From: Cycas panzhihuaensis
Lineage: Eukaryota; Cycadophyta
Direction: 5' to 3'
DNA: 64,000 bases
NCBI GenBank assembly: GCA_023213395.1
Contig: CM041465.1
Span: 112,847,741 to 112,911,740 of the forward strand
Shown here: one piece after another, positions 44,216-55,043 of the stretch
Layout of the letters: each line of letters starts with the position of its first letter
Numbering within the stretch: position 1 is the first letter of the stretch
Notes under the pieces: generated by a model
The model's database searches: none
The model's input: only the letters and a program-made list of their open reading frames with translations
What the model was told of the DNA's origin: nothing
Translations under genes and position numbers: made by a program

Positions 44216-44760
44216 GTATCTTAGTAGAAGAAACATGATAGAGTCGGTGGTGTCGAGAGGACACGATGATGTGGAGTAAGTGTGAGATACTTGAATATCT
44301 GGCAATGAAGGTTGTAAAGGGCAAGAGGACCCAACAATGAGGCTAGTCAAGGGTGGAGTACACTATCCAGCCAACATGAAAGAACGGGTGGTGAACAAGC
44401 CCCTCTAAGGCATAAAAAGGTTGCTTAAGAAAGTAAAAGCAGTCCCAAATGGAGGAGACACTCTCTTTGAGAGCCCTAGAAGTGTGAATGAGTAGCAAAA
44501 ATAGATCCCAGATGGCAAAATAAGCCAAACGAGTATAAGCTTGGGTATACATGGAGGTGGCACGTAAAACGGGGTAAAGGGGGCCTCGCGGGGGCAGGTG
44601 AATGGGTGCCATAAATACACCTATAAGGATGAGCAAAATGGAGGCTGCAGGGGTATAATGGGTGCCAAGGCCAAAAGGCAATGGTGATCAGGGATGAGGG
44701 ATGGACCTAAGGGCTACCACAGTGTTAGAAACGGAAGAAGTACCCGTTGGGGCCTCCACC

Positions 44761-44769
44761 TATATAAGG
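44761..44769 (+). promoter_or_regulatory. TATA box of the antisense gene in F
   Basis: TATATAAGG lies 168 bases before the ATG at 44929 and matches the site at 24202 in C exactly. Flanking sequence on both sides is also conserved. Confidence 0.62.
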
Positions 44770-44928
44770 AAAACTTGATGAAAATGGAATTTATTTTCAT
44801 GGGCTCGTGAATGATTCAGAGCCCTTTCCCTTACACAGCAGAGTGCTACCCAAGTTTAAGGACACACAGGAGGACATCAGACCATTGGATCAGGATGAGA
44901 GGATAGCCAACAGAATCAGGATGGCAAG

Positions 44929-47391
44929 ATGGCAGCCGTGAGGCCAGATCTCGTGAGTGTATTGCTCGTTCCCTATCCCATCTTGTAATTTAAATTTTGT
45001 AGCTTTTTGTTGGTTTTTAATGTAGTTTTGGGTCCCTTAAGAGCAAATAGCAATCTCCTGGAGTCTGAATCAAACCAAATGAGATGGGGGATCAAGGCAT
45101 TAGGCAGCCCTGGTCCCGATGGACTGGAGCAAGACCCGCTAGGGAAATTTTTTTAGTTTTTTTAGGTGGGAAACTCCCCTTTTTAGAGGGGTGACATTCG
45201 TATCATGGTGAAGATCGTGATGCCGCAAGGCCCCGATCGCAGTGGGACCTAAGTTAAACTCCATGGTACCATGAAGTTTAGCATGGTGCAAAGGTAGAAC
45301 AACTGAAAAAATAAAAGATAAGCCAAAGGAGAGTTAGATCTCGATCCAAAAGGAGTGAGAGGAAGTTGTAAGGGCCAACAGGTGGATTTAAATAAGCTCT
45401 GACTAATTTTTGGGGTATTTTACAAGCAATTATCACTATAGAGAACTGCGAGAACATAGGGATGGCCATGTTGAGCTTTATGGAGATGATGTCCCATGGG
45501 GACAAATAGGTTTTAGTGAGATGTGGCCTATAAAAGGTCACACAAATACCATAGTATGTATCATATCAGTGGCTCCTGGTAGACATAGTCTTACACTAGG
45601 ACAGGTGGAGGCACATGTTCCATCTCTCCTAAGTGGGGGATATCACAGTCATGCCAGGAGACATTAGGAGGATCCTAGGGGTACCTGTAGCAGGATGATT
45701 AGCATCACTAGGGGCACTACTTAGCAATGAGATAGCAAATAGGGAGGCAACGATGTTCTTTACAGGACAAGATAGATGGGAGAAGAGAGGGATACCCCTA
45801 CAGACCATGGTCATGTCTAGAGTTCTTCTGGTGAGGAGATTGATTACCTTGTACATTCTGTTTTAGATATCCCAGAAATAGAACTATAGAGATATACTCG
45901 GTGGGTGTATGGATGCAGTTAGGAGGTGTGAGGCTAGGGAGAGACTAGATTAGGCCAGCTTGATAGCAGTAAACTTAGTCACCCAACTGGATGCTATTAA
46001 GGTGGCAAGGAGAGGAGGATTATCTTACAGCACAGGATAATCTTATAGCACATTACTACAGTGCTAGTTTTTTGATCACTTCGGAGTGGTGGCACCCTCA
46101 AGAGGACCACATCCCATCTCAGAGTGGGCTCCCATGGTCAACAAGTGGCACACTTAGTGTAGAGGGACCGAGGACTAGGCACATATCCATTGCTCGATGG
46201 AGGCTACATCGTTGGACCTCCTCACCATGGATGACTATATATATGATCCATAGCAAGGGATGAGGTGGAGTAGCGATGACGAGGTAAGCAGAGCTGGAGT
46301 TAGTCCAGTGATTATGATGATGATGGGAATGATAGAGGTGACAGGGCAGGCCCCTCTAGAGTAGCAAGTGTAGAGGTAGGACTGTCAGGAGCCACAAGAG
46401 GAGAGGCAGGTCCATCAGAAGTTGTAGAGGGAGAGGCAGGTCTATTGGGAGTTGCAGGAGGAGAGGTGGGTCCATCTAAAGCTGCAGAGGGAGGTAGAGG
46501 CCCATAGACATGATCCAAGAGATTAAGGATAGTGGGGAGATCTAGGTGGCAACAACACCAGTAGAGGGAGGTGGAGATGCCCTAGTGCTCTAGGCAGTCG
46601 TCGAGATGCTACTGGAGGATGAGGAGGTACTAGGAGCTAATGGAGTACCTGGGGGAGAGGCCATTATCAAAGTTGAGGAGCTGGTGACCCTAGTAGGTGA
46701 GATACTACCTTTTGCTATCATCTTTTGATTGCCTGATATCTAGATATTTGATTTTATTTGATATATATGGATACATGTACTGACACGTGGTGTGTTGGAC
46801 TTCGCAGGAGCGATAGAGATATAGAGATTGGTGGAGGCGATAGTCTAGGAGATGTTCCCCCAGGCCTACACAGAGGGGCAACCTCCCATCCAGATGAGAG
46901 AGGAACCACGATCGTAGGGGCTCATACAATAGCATTCACCCTGTTGGTTAGGGCGAGGGATGTATGGATAACAGAGTCCCAAGAGCATGAGGCACACTTA
47001 GGATGGCTTCAGGGGGAGATGGATATAGGTGATAGAGGCACAGGGAGGAGCAGGTGGAGATGCCAAGAGGAGGATCAAGATGGCAGTGCTAGAGGAGCAT
47101 CTCTGAGGGATGGAGGAGAGATTTCAAAGTATGGAGGAGAGACTCTAAGGGGTGGAAAGCAAGAGAGATCATATTCAGGCATGATATAATCAGCCGGTGG
47201 ATCACGTGGTGTTGAGGTCATCATGGAGCAGGACACATATCCACACGGTGATGACCACCCCAAGGAGGCCTCGAGATGGGGGAAGTAAGGCAGGGAGCTC
47301 CCAGAGGCCCATGCAGAGTTTGGGAGGCATGTTATCCCTAAGAAAGGGATCACATCGACCGGGAGATGATACCCTAGGAGCGGGGCAGTAG
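44929..47391 (+). pseudogene. Antisense spliced gene in F, plant-mobile-domain-like
   Basis: Exon 1 (44929-44952) is again eight codons (MAAVRPDL) ending at GTGAGTG. Intron 1 is 44953-45425, and its acceptor has decayed to TTTTACAA. Exon 2 (45426-46696) starts with ENCENIGMAMLSFMEMM, homologous to C's ENHKNIGMAMLNFIEMM, and keeps PMD-region pieces with many stops. Intron 2 (46697-46807) is phase 1 with GTGAGA and TTCGCAG borders. Exon 3 (46808-47391) has AYTEGQPPI, a heptad-like EEHL...EERFQSMEERL stretch and ends SRTHIHTVMTTPRRP...GAGQ with stop at 47389. Exon structure matches C although coding capacity is lost. Confidence 0.7.
45255..45280. repeat. 26-bp near-palindrome in antisense-gene intron of F
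   Basis: TAAACTCCATGGTACCATGA followed by AGTTTA pairs with itself except at one symmetric pair. It corresponds to 24689-24714 in C. Confidence 0.65.
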
Positions 47392-48165
47392 TAGAGTAGA
47401 GTATAGTAGTTTTGATTTGACAGGGGAAAGCAACGGACCTCTAGGGAGTCACCATATGTTGCCACATGATTGTACTCCTCCCTGGAAGGATTCTGGCTTC
47501 CAATGGATGATGTACCATACCATTTGTATGATATGATGCAAGCTGATTATTTTATGTATATAGACTGGGCCATTGGTATCATATTTGGTATGTGTTGATG
47601 TGTATGATGACATATGATGGATGATGTATATTTATGTTTTTATGTTTGTGTACGTATATGTATGAGGGTATATGGATGCATGAAGAGGGACATGTTATGA
47701 TGTTTTTGATTGATTATTGTATGGTTTGTGATAGAAGATTGTTTGAGCTACACATACTTCCTTTCATGGAGGGTTATATTCCTAGTAGAGGCATACACGA
47801 TCACCATGAGCAGTGGTGATAGACATACGTGAGGCTAGGAGATAGGGCTACACACATATCCACATGGGAGAATAATAGGATATACAAAGGAAATGCTAAT
47901 GGGGAGGGAGTAATGACACTCCAATGCATCATCCTAGCTAGGGAATATACCCAAACCTAGAAGTGCTTGGGACAATACACCCAAATAGGAGGATAGGGCC
48001 CCCAGAGAAAGGGGGGACAAGGGGTTCTGCAAGAGGAACACAAAAGAAGTAGAGGGGCCACCCTAAGCTACCATTCCACCCATGGCTACGGGGAATGGAG
48101 ACGTGCTTAGGATGGTAGTTTAGGCTCATTTCAGAGTGTAAAAAGAAAAATGGAATAGTCATGCA
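47392..48165. other. Spacer between antisense gene and integrase of F
   Basis: Non-coding, with a TATG/TGTA-rich tract near 47600-47700, collinear with 27285-28010 in C. Nothing else is seen. Confidence 0.5.
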
Positions 48166-48169
48166 TATA

Positions 48170-49280
48170 ATTTATTAAGGAATTTGCCATTCATAACCTT
48201 CTCAAATTCGAGGCCCTCTAAGGTGGCAATCCTGTAAGCGTTATTCCCAAAACTCTTGAGGATGACAAAAGGGCCAACCCATTTGGGTCTAAATTTGGTT
48301 AAGTGATCGTGGAGATATTCCAGATTTAGGACATGGTCCCTGGGATGTAAAGGACAGAAATGAAGGTTTTTATCATAAGTCCTTCATGCCCTAGCCTTAA
48401 AGGTGAGGTTGGCTTGGTAGGTGGCTAAGCGTTTCTCATCCAAGGCCTCGAGGTCTAAGAGGTGAGCCTGACAGATAGACTCCTCATCAACCAGACCTTA
48501 AAGAGAGACCCGTAGAGAAGGAATCTCCACTTCTAATGGGAGAACTGCCTTCGTCTTGTAGACTAGGGAGAAAGGAGTTATTTCTATAGTCATATGGATA
48601 GACGTACAATACACCCATATGGAGAAAGGGAGCTGGAGGTGCCAATCTCTTTAAGATTGGGCGATAGTTTTCTTTAGAATATTTATAAGAGTTTTATTAA
48701 ATAATTCGACCTAGCCGTTGGCCTGGGGATAGTAAGGAGAGGAAGTTTTATGAGACATGTAGAATTTCTCACAAAGCTCATCCATCTCCTTATTGCAAAA
48801 GGGAGCTATGTTATCTGTGATCAGGACATCAGGAACCCTAAAGTGGTAAATGATATGCTGGTAGACAAAGGTGGCTATCGTCTTACCAGGAGTGGTGGTC
48901 AAAGGAATGGCTTCTTCCTATTTAGTAAAGTACTTCGTAGCAGTCAAGATAAATTTGTGCTACAATGAAGAGGGTGGGGTTATGGCTCCAATGAGGTCTA
49001 AACCCCATTGGGAGAAGGGCCATGGAGATATAATAGGATTGGGAGCCTCAGAAGGCAAGTGAGTGATGTTGGCATACTCATGGCATCGCCGACATCTCAA
49101 GGCATAAGCATGGGCAACCTTAAAAAGGGACGGCCAATAATATCCCATACGAAGGATCCTATGGGCCATGGATTGGCCCCCAAAGTGGGCCCCTAAAATG
49201 TTGTGGTGGCATTCACGGAGTATCTGGTCCATTTCATTAGGGGCGATGCAACAGAGAAGGATCACTAGTATAATACCTCA
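48170..49280 (-). pseudogene. Element F integrase
   Basis: The zinc domain is well kept on the minus strand (ECHHNILGAHFGGQSMAHRI, LRMGYYWPSLF, CRRCHEYANI), followed by WGLDLIGAITPPSSL with the first catalytic aspartate. The core continues with PGKTIATFVYQHIIYHFRVP, DVLITDN and SSPYYPQANG. The C-terminal part (48170-48470) matches C. Stops separate the blocks. Confidence 0.83.
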
Positions 49281-49559
49281 TCTATAAGAAAGCATTGCCT
49301 AGTAGTCGCCAGAATACGATACCTAACTTTATCACTAGCATTAGGGTGATACTATTGTTGAGTGAGATATTACATGATGTCCTGATACCACTTGCTATCG
49401 GCAAGAGGATGGGGAGGAGAGTCCTCAATGGCCAAGATGGGCTCATCAGGAAGAGAGTCATCAACAGGAACATCTGAAGGGTTTAGGATAGGAGTATCAG
49501 GGAGCTGCTTGGCCACTACCATACCTTTCTTTGACTTCTTGTTAGTGATTTGGAGGTTG

Positions 49560-49890
49560 AACTCCTGAAGGAGGATGGCCCACTTGCTAGTCCTACCTAT
49601 CAGGTCAGGTCAGGTGAGTAGATAATGTAGGGGATCAAATTGAATGATCACCTGAGTAGAGTTTCCAAGTAAGTAATATTTGAACTTCTTGGTTATATAT
49701 ACCAAGGAGAGGCATTCTTTCTCCACAGGGGAGTAGTTGAGTTCAGTAGCCACGAGGGTGCAATTGATGAAGTAAATAGCCCTCTTAGCTCCTGAATTGT
49801 CCTCCTGGGCCAACATGGTGCCCAAAGATTCATCGTTTGCCGAGGTATATAGGATGAATGGCCTATCAAAGAGAGGTGGCGCCAATGTTG
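49560..49890 (-). pseudogene. Element F RNase H fused to RT
   Basis: The minus strand reads LFDRPFILYTSANDESLGTM, LAQEDNSGAKRAIYF, NYSPVEKECLSLVYITKKFK and YYLLGNSTQVIIQFDPLHYL. This is the Tat RNase H following RT; the first catalytic residue, normally Asp, appears as Ser/Ala in this block. It is better preserved than the copy in C. Confidence 0.82.
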
Positions 49891-49949
49891 GGGCAGAAGT
49901 GAGGGCTTCCTTAAGTTCTTCGAAGGCTTGTTGGGCCTTGGAAGACTAA

Positions 49950-50700
49950 ACAAATGGTGCCGCCTTCCTTAATAGGTTAGGGAGCGGTTTACTGTTTATG
50001 GCGAAGTTCACCAAAAAATGCTTGAGGAAACCAAGCCTACTTAAAAATGACTTAATCTGTCATTGTGTTGTAGGAGGTGGCATGTCAAGGATGGCCTTGA
50101 CTTTGTCAGGGTCGATTTGGATTCCTTATTTAGACACAAGGAAACCAAGGAGTTTACTACAGATTATAACAAACACATATTTAAGAGGGTTGAGGCTTAC
50201 ATGGTATTTGCGGCATCATTCAAAGATGGCCCATAAATCGGTAGGGTGATGGGCTCTAATGCGTGAGAGACCCATCATGTCATCCATGAAGACCTCTAAG
50301 GATTTGTTGATGAGATCATGAAAAATGAATTGCATTGCCTTTTGATACATGGCACCTACATTTTTTAGTGCGAAAGGCATTGCCTTATAGGCAAAGGTAC
50401 CCGACAGAGTGGTGAAGGCCATCTTGTCATGGTCTTTAAGAGAGATTTAAATTTGGTTATAGCCAGAGAAGCCGTCTATTAAGGACATAACTTTGAAACT
50501 GGTGGTTCGATTGATAATCTAATTGATAAAAGGAAGTGGGAAATTATCTTTAGGACATCCGTTATTGATATCACAGAAATCAATGCACATCTAGATTGTT
50601 CCGTTCTTTTTAGCAATGGGGATAATATTAGATACCTATTTAGGATAGTCAATGGAACTGATCAATTCTAGGTTGAGGAGTTTCTCAACTTCCATTTTAA
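49950..50700 (-). pseudogene. Element F reverse transcriptase
   Basis: The minus strand has TLSGTFAYKAMPFALKNVGA, MQFIFHDLINKSLEVFMDDM and GLSRIRAHHPTDLWAIFE, with FMDD as in C. Further upstream, at about 50460-50690, EVEKLLNLE-like and DIN/D-C-P-KD-like segments are readable with stops. Confidence 0.82.
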
Positions 50701-50983
50701 CAGCAGTTGAGAGCTTAGGGTAAAGAGGGCATTGCTTCTGATGCACAGGGCAGGTGTTAGGAATGGTAGTAAGGTTATGGGTCATAATTGAAGGGTCAAT
50801 TCCCTTCATATCAGAGTAGTCCCATGCAAAATCATCCTAAAACTCCTGGAATAGAAGGGTATACTCCTTCACTTCATCAGAAGAGCATTCTGCCCCTACT
50901 TTAATGACTTTGCCAGGGGCAAGGACTATGTCTTGGATTGCCCCCATGCATATGGAATTCGCCTCCTCAAAGTGGAGGGGGGC

Positions 50984-51660
50984 TCAGTCAACATGAAGGG
51001 ATAGAACATGGGATGGAGTTGGGTCAGTGAGAGAAGACCCAATAGCTAAGACCTTCTGATAACCAAACCTATGATGACCAAAAGGAAGGTTGGGTGCAGA
51101 GCCTACTAAGTGCTCAAGTAGGGCTTTGTCATTCTCAAAGTAGTCCATCCCATGGATGACCACACTTCGAGAAGACGAAGGGTGAGGGGAAGTAGATATG
51201 ATGGGACCATGGTGGTTATCATGCCACTTGGCATTCCCAACAAACTCCCTAGAAGGGCCAAAAAGAGGTCCCTCACAAGGGACGAGTAGAGGTTCCCCAA
51301 CATCGTTACCTATATCTTCCACTGAAGGGGAAGACTCAAGGAGTTCCTAATTGATAGGGGTAATGACATGAGATATAAGAGGAGAACTAGTTTCTCCAAC
51401 TATAGGGATTTTAGAGCATGATCTAGAATGAAGGGAGTGCCCCCTACTCGTGCTTAGAAAGGAAACAGGGTGAGGAAGATCCTCATCCTCACCATCAGAC
51501 TCATCGTCACTAAGTATGGCAAAGTACCTGTAATGTTTGACACCAATAGGAGTGAATCATGTGAGGTTGGAAGAAGAGGATGAAGGGTCTTCTTCCAAAA
51601 GAGATGAGTTAGGGATTTCAATAGAATAAGCCAAGGTATGGGTAGAAAGGCCTCTATCAC
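50984..51660 (-). pseudogene. Element F protease-RT linker
   Basis: The open stretch 50984-51322 contains EDIGNDVGEPLLVPCEGPLF, MDYFENDKALLEHLVGSAPN and FGHHRFGYQKV, homologous to the linker of C. No enzymatic motif is seen. Confidence 0.65.
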
Positions 51661-51721
51661 CTTTCATTTGGCCATGAGACACTTGATGGGATTGATGTGG
51701 TTATTTAATAGGAGGAAGCTT

Positions 51722-52453
51722 TCAAGAGATGATTCTCATTCGCCTTTCATGGATAAATTTAAGTTGCCCCCAGCGGGACGAGCACATGGCTCCCATCTGA
51801 TTGAGCCATGGGTATCCCAACAATAGATTGTAGTGGACGTCAACATTGATGACTACAATATCAACGAGGATAGTCTTGTCCTCAAGAGTAAGTGGGATAG
51901 ACACTAATCCCAAAGGCATCTTTTCACTACCGTCATAGCCTTGGCACCACCATGGAACTAATTCTAAAGCTGATATGCCAAGTTCTTGCATAACATGTAA
52001 GGGAATGGCATTAACAGAAGAACTATTATTGATAATGGTTCTTTGTAGAGTGCAATCTAGAGTATCAATGGTAATAGTGAAAGGGAAGTGCCACTGGCAC
52101 TCCCTTTCACTAGCAGGGGGAAGATCCTTAAGATCAAAGGAGATGATAGGTTCACAGCTCGAGGTGATACCTAAGGCATGAATGAGCACATCACCTAATC
52201 CTAAGGCCTCTAAGAGTAATGTACACTATTTAGGGTAGTTCCTCAAGATATCCATTATGGACATTTTGATAGCCAAGGTATGGAGCTCGTCAATGACCAA
52301 GAAAGGCTTCCCCTTCACAGTGGGTTGGGGAAGGGCCCTTCGAAAGTCGTAATGACTTGGGCGTACAGGAATGGTATTGGGGAGTGTAGGGGCTTTTGGA
52401 AGAGGATTAGGATGAGATATGGATAAAGAGGTATCGTTCACCTCTTTGATCAC
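51722..52453 (-). pseudogene. Element F aspartic protease
   Basis: The minus strand shows IINNSSSVNAIPLHVMQELG, where the catalytic aspartate position is Asn, and YNLLLGYPWLNQMGAM. The preceding block HYDFRRALPQPTVKGKPFLV matches C. The loss of the catalytic aspartate makes it inactive. Confidence 0.82.
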
Positions 52454-52499
52454 TTGAGACTGGGTTAAGGCATATAATGGAGTGGTCTCAAGTAATTGA

Positions 52500-54787
52500 A
52501 TAACTTTCTTTCTCTTATTCTGGGATTATGAAGGTGATAAGTATGTCGGTTAGAGGAACCTAAGGAAGAAGATGAATTCCTCATACCCTTCCCTTTGGCT
52601 TGAGAAGAGTGAGGGTTAGGAGACCTCCCTCGATTCCAGTTATTCTTCTATTGGGGATTGCGATCACATTCCCTATGTTTGGGGAAGGGATCTCTGTGAA
52701 CAGGATGATCTAGGTTGGGTCTGGATGCCCATTTTTAGGACGAGTCACATTGTGGGGCAGCCTTAGAATACTGTGATGGACACTGCAAATCATCATGGAA
52801 GCACTCCCCATGGATGGAACACCATTTCTTCTCAAGGGAGGAGTTAGGTTTTCTCACTTGAGAGGACTGGGTGTTGCCACCCTTAGAAGGAGCATCTTAT
52901 GAAGCCTAGTAAACTGGCTTGTTAGACGTGGGAGATGAAGGAGTTTGAAGCTTGAGTTCCTTTATAGTACATTCAAATAAATGTATAACTAAAGTAAGAG
53001 GGTCTAGAGTATTCTCGGTAGAATGGGAAGAAGACCTAGAGGGTTGTTGAGTTTTGGTTTCTTTTGATGGTGGTGGTGCCTCACATCGCTATGAGGACTT
53101 TAGAGGCTTCTTGAGTACAACCTAAATCTCAATGGCCTCAAGTGCCAAACACTTCACTATAGCGGAGTCACACATAGTTTCCCCTATCTTAAGGACTTCT
53201 ACGTGAACTTCTTGATGAAGGGAATTAGCGAAAAGGTCCCTCTTCAACTCCTTGGTTAAAGTAGCCTTAGTGGAGTGAAGAAGGTCATGGAAATGCCACA
53301 TAAAGTCACATTTCATCTCATTGTGGCCTTGTTTGAGTGACATGAGGGATTTCATTCCACTCTTAAATGGATGAGCCATGTCAAAGTAATTAATGAACTC
53401 ATCCATGAGATGCTAGAATGAGAAGATAGAATACGTTGGTAAGCAATAAAACCATTTAAGGGCATCTCCCTGAAGAGACCATGGGAATTATTTCATGAGG
53501 ATGTCATCATAAGCCTAGTAATCAATGCATGCCATAGAGAAGCTACGAACATTCTCTATTAGGTCTTGCAATGAAGTCCCATCGAATTTGGGGACTTTTG
53601 GGGGAGTGAGGCAGTAAGTTAGACCTTAACACCTCAACGGATAATGGGGTTGACCAATAGTCCATAAAAGGGCGCGCTCTTTACTGGGCCATAGGGTTAA
53701 TAGATATCAAAAATGATGGGGGGTAGGTTTGTCCAAACCTTCCTTGGAGGGTTTGGTTTGAAAGTGGATGTTGTCCTCCTATCATTTAGTGAGGAGGTGC
53801 AAACCCCACATTTAAGGAAACTTGCATGGGAGCGGATAGGTATGGCATACCCATCCCTCTTAAAGAGAGCACTTCTTGTTGAAAAGGAGCTTGAGGGAAT
53901 GCTCCTTGGGAAGGAGTTGGCCCTCCTTGCAAAGGCATAATATAAGGTGCCACACAAGATGGCAGATAGAAAAGGTAAGGGACAAGATTCTTCCCATATG
54001 GGTTGCCCGTGGGTGGCGTGACCCCATAGGGATGTAGAGGGTCCACCCCATAAATAGGTAAGGAATTCCCTTTATCATGCCCCCACAGTTGAGTAGTGTT
54101 ACCAGGAGGTAGATAGAGAGAAAGGTCCTTAGGTTGGTATTGGGGTTGTGTGGGGATGGATCCCATGTGACTAGAAGTAGGGGGACATGTATGTCCCCTA
54201 GGTCTAGTGGGTGGATAAATGATGGTAGGAAGAGGACTAGTGATTTGACTAGCTGGGGGTATGCTCAACCTGAGTTGGGAAAATAACATGCCCTGAGCAG
54301 TCCCCAAGGAAAACACACCATGGTAGGAAGAAGAAGATGTAGAAGGCAGGCTCATCGTGGGTAGAGTAGCTAAACAAGATAAGTGAGGTGAAGGGGATAT
54401 AGAAGAAGGTAGCACAACACCTCACAAAACCTCTTCAAACCACTTTAGGTGCGGTTGGAGACATGCAGCTTGGAAACATTGGCTCAAAGCTTCTACTACA
54501 TCAGCGGGAGGGGTATCTGCTTAATCATATGAGGTGGAAGGGGCCTCATATGAAGCAGATCCCATAGGATGATCCTCATGAGAATCTCCATGGGAATGGA
54601 GAAACTCTAAAGGAGATGTAGGTTCTCTTCCATGAGTAGAAGAATGATGAGGTTAGGGGTGCGGTTGGTCACCTGGATAATAAATGGGATCTTCACTTCT
54701 TTAGGTGGGCCCTTGGAAGGAAGTAGATGGCTCTAAGGAATCAGACATGTAGGCATGGTATGTCCAATCCGAAAGAGGTCCCTCCAT
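52500..54787 (-). pseudogene. Element F gag
   Basis: The likely start is the ATG ending at 54787 (MEGPLSDWTYHAYM). The Pro/Ser-rich half (53786-54415) is open for 209 codons. The core (53122-53406) has DEFINYFDMAHPFKSGM, KQGHNEMKCDF and ELKRDLFANSLHQEVHVEVL. The zinc knuckle of C-x2-H-x4-H-x4-C form (CSIHGECFHDDLQC) lies near 52780-52822. Stops and a frameshift occur around 53450-53700. Confidence 0.8.
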
Positions 54788-55022
54788 GATCAGATCAGGA
54801 TCTGATGTGGGAAGGGAATGATATAAAGGCTCTTCTGATGATGGGGGTAGGCCTTGTAAGCGACATGAGAATCGTCACATGCAAGTTCTACCTATGCGTT
54901 GGAGGAAGAGGGAAACAAGGTTATGCATGTGTTGGGGGCTACCCAACAAGACCAAAAGGAAAAGCAACCAAGAGGTAGTAGCACCAACAAGAAAGGGAGG
55001 AAGACCAATTCCCTTATTGGCG

Positions 55023-55042
55023 AGTCCCCAGTATGGTCGCTA
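55023..55042 (-). other. Primer-binding site region of element F
   Basis: On the minus strand TAGCGACCATACTGGGGACT begins one base after the 5' LTR, equivalent to the site in C. The expected TGG start has a G to A change. Confidence 0.6.
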
Positions 55043-55043
55043 G

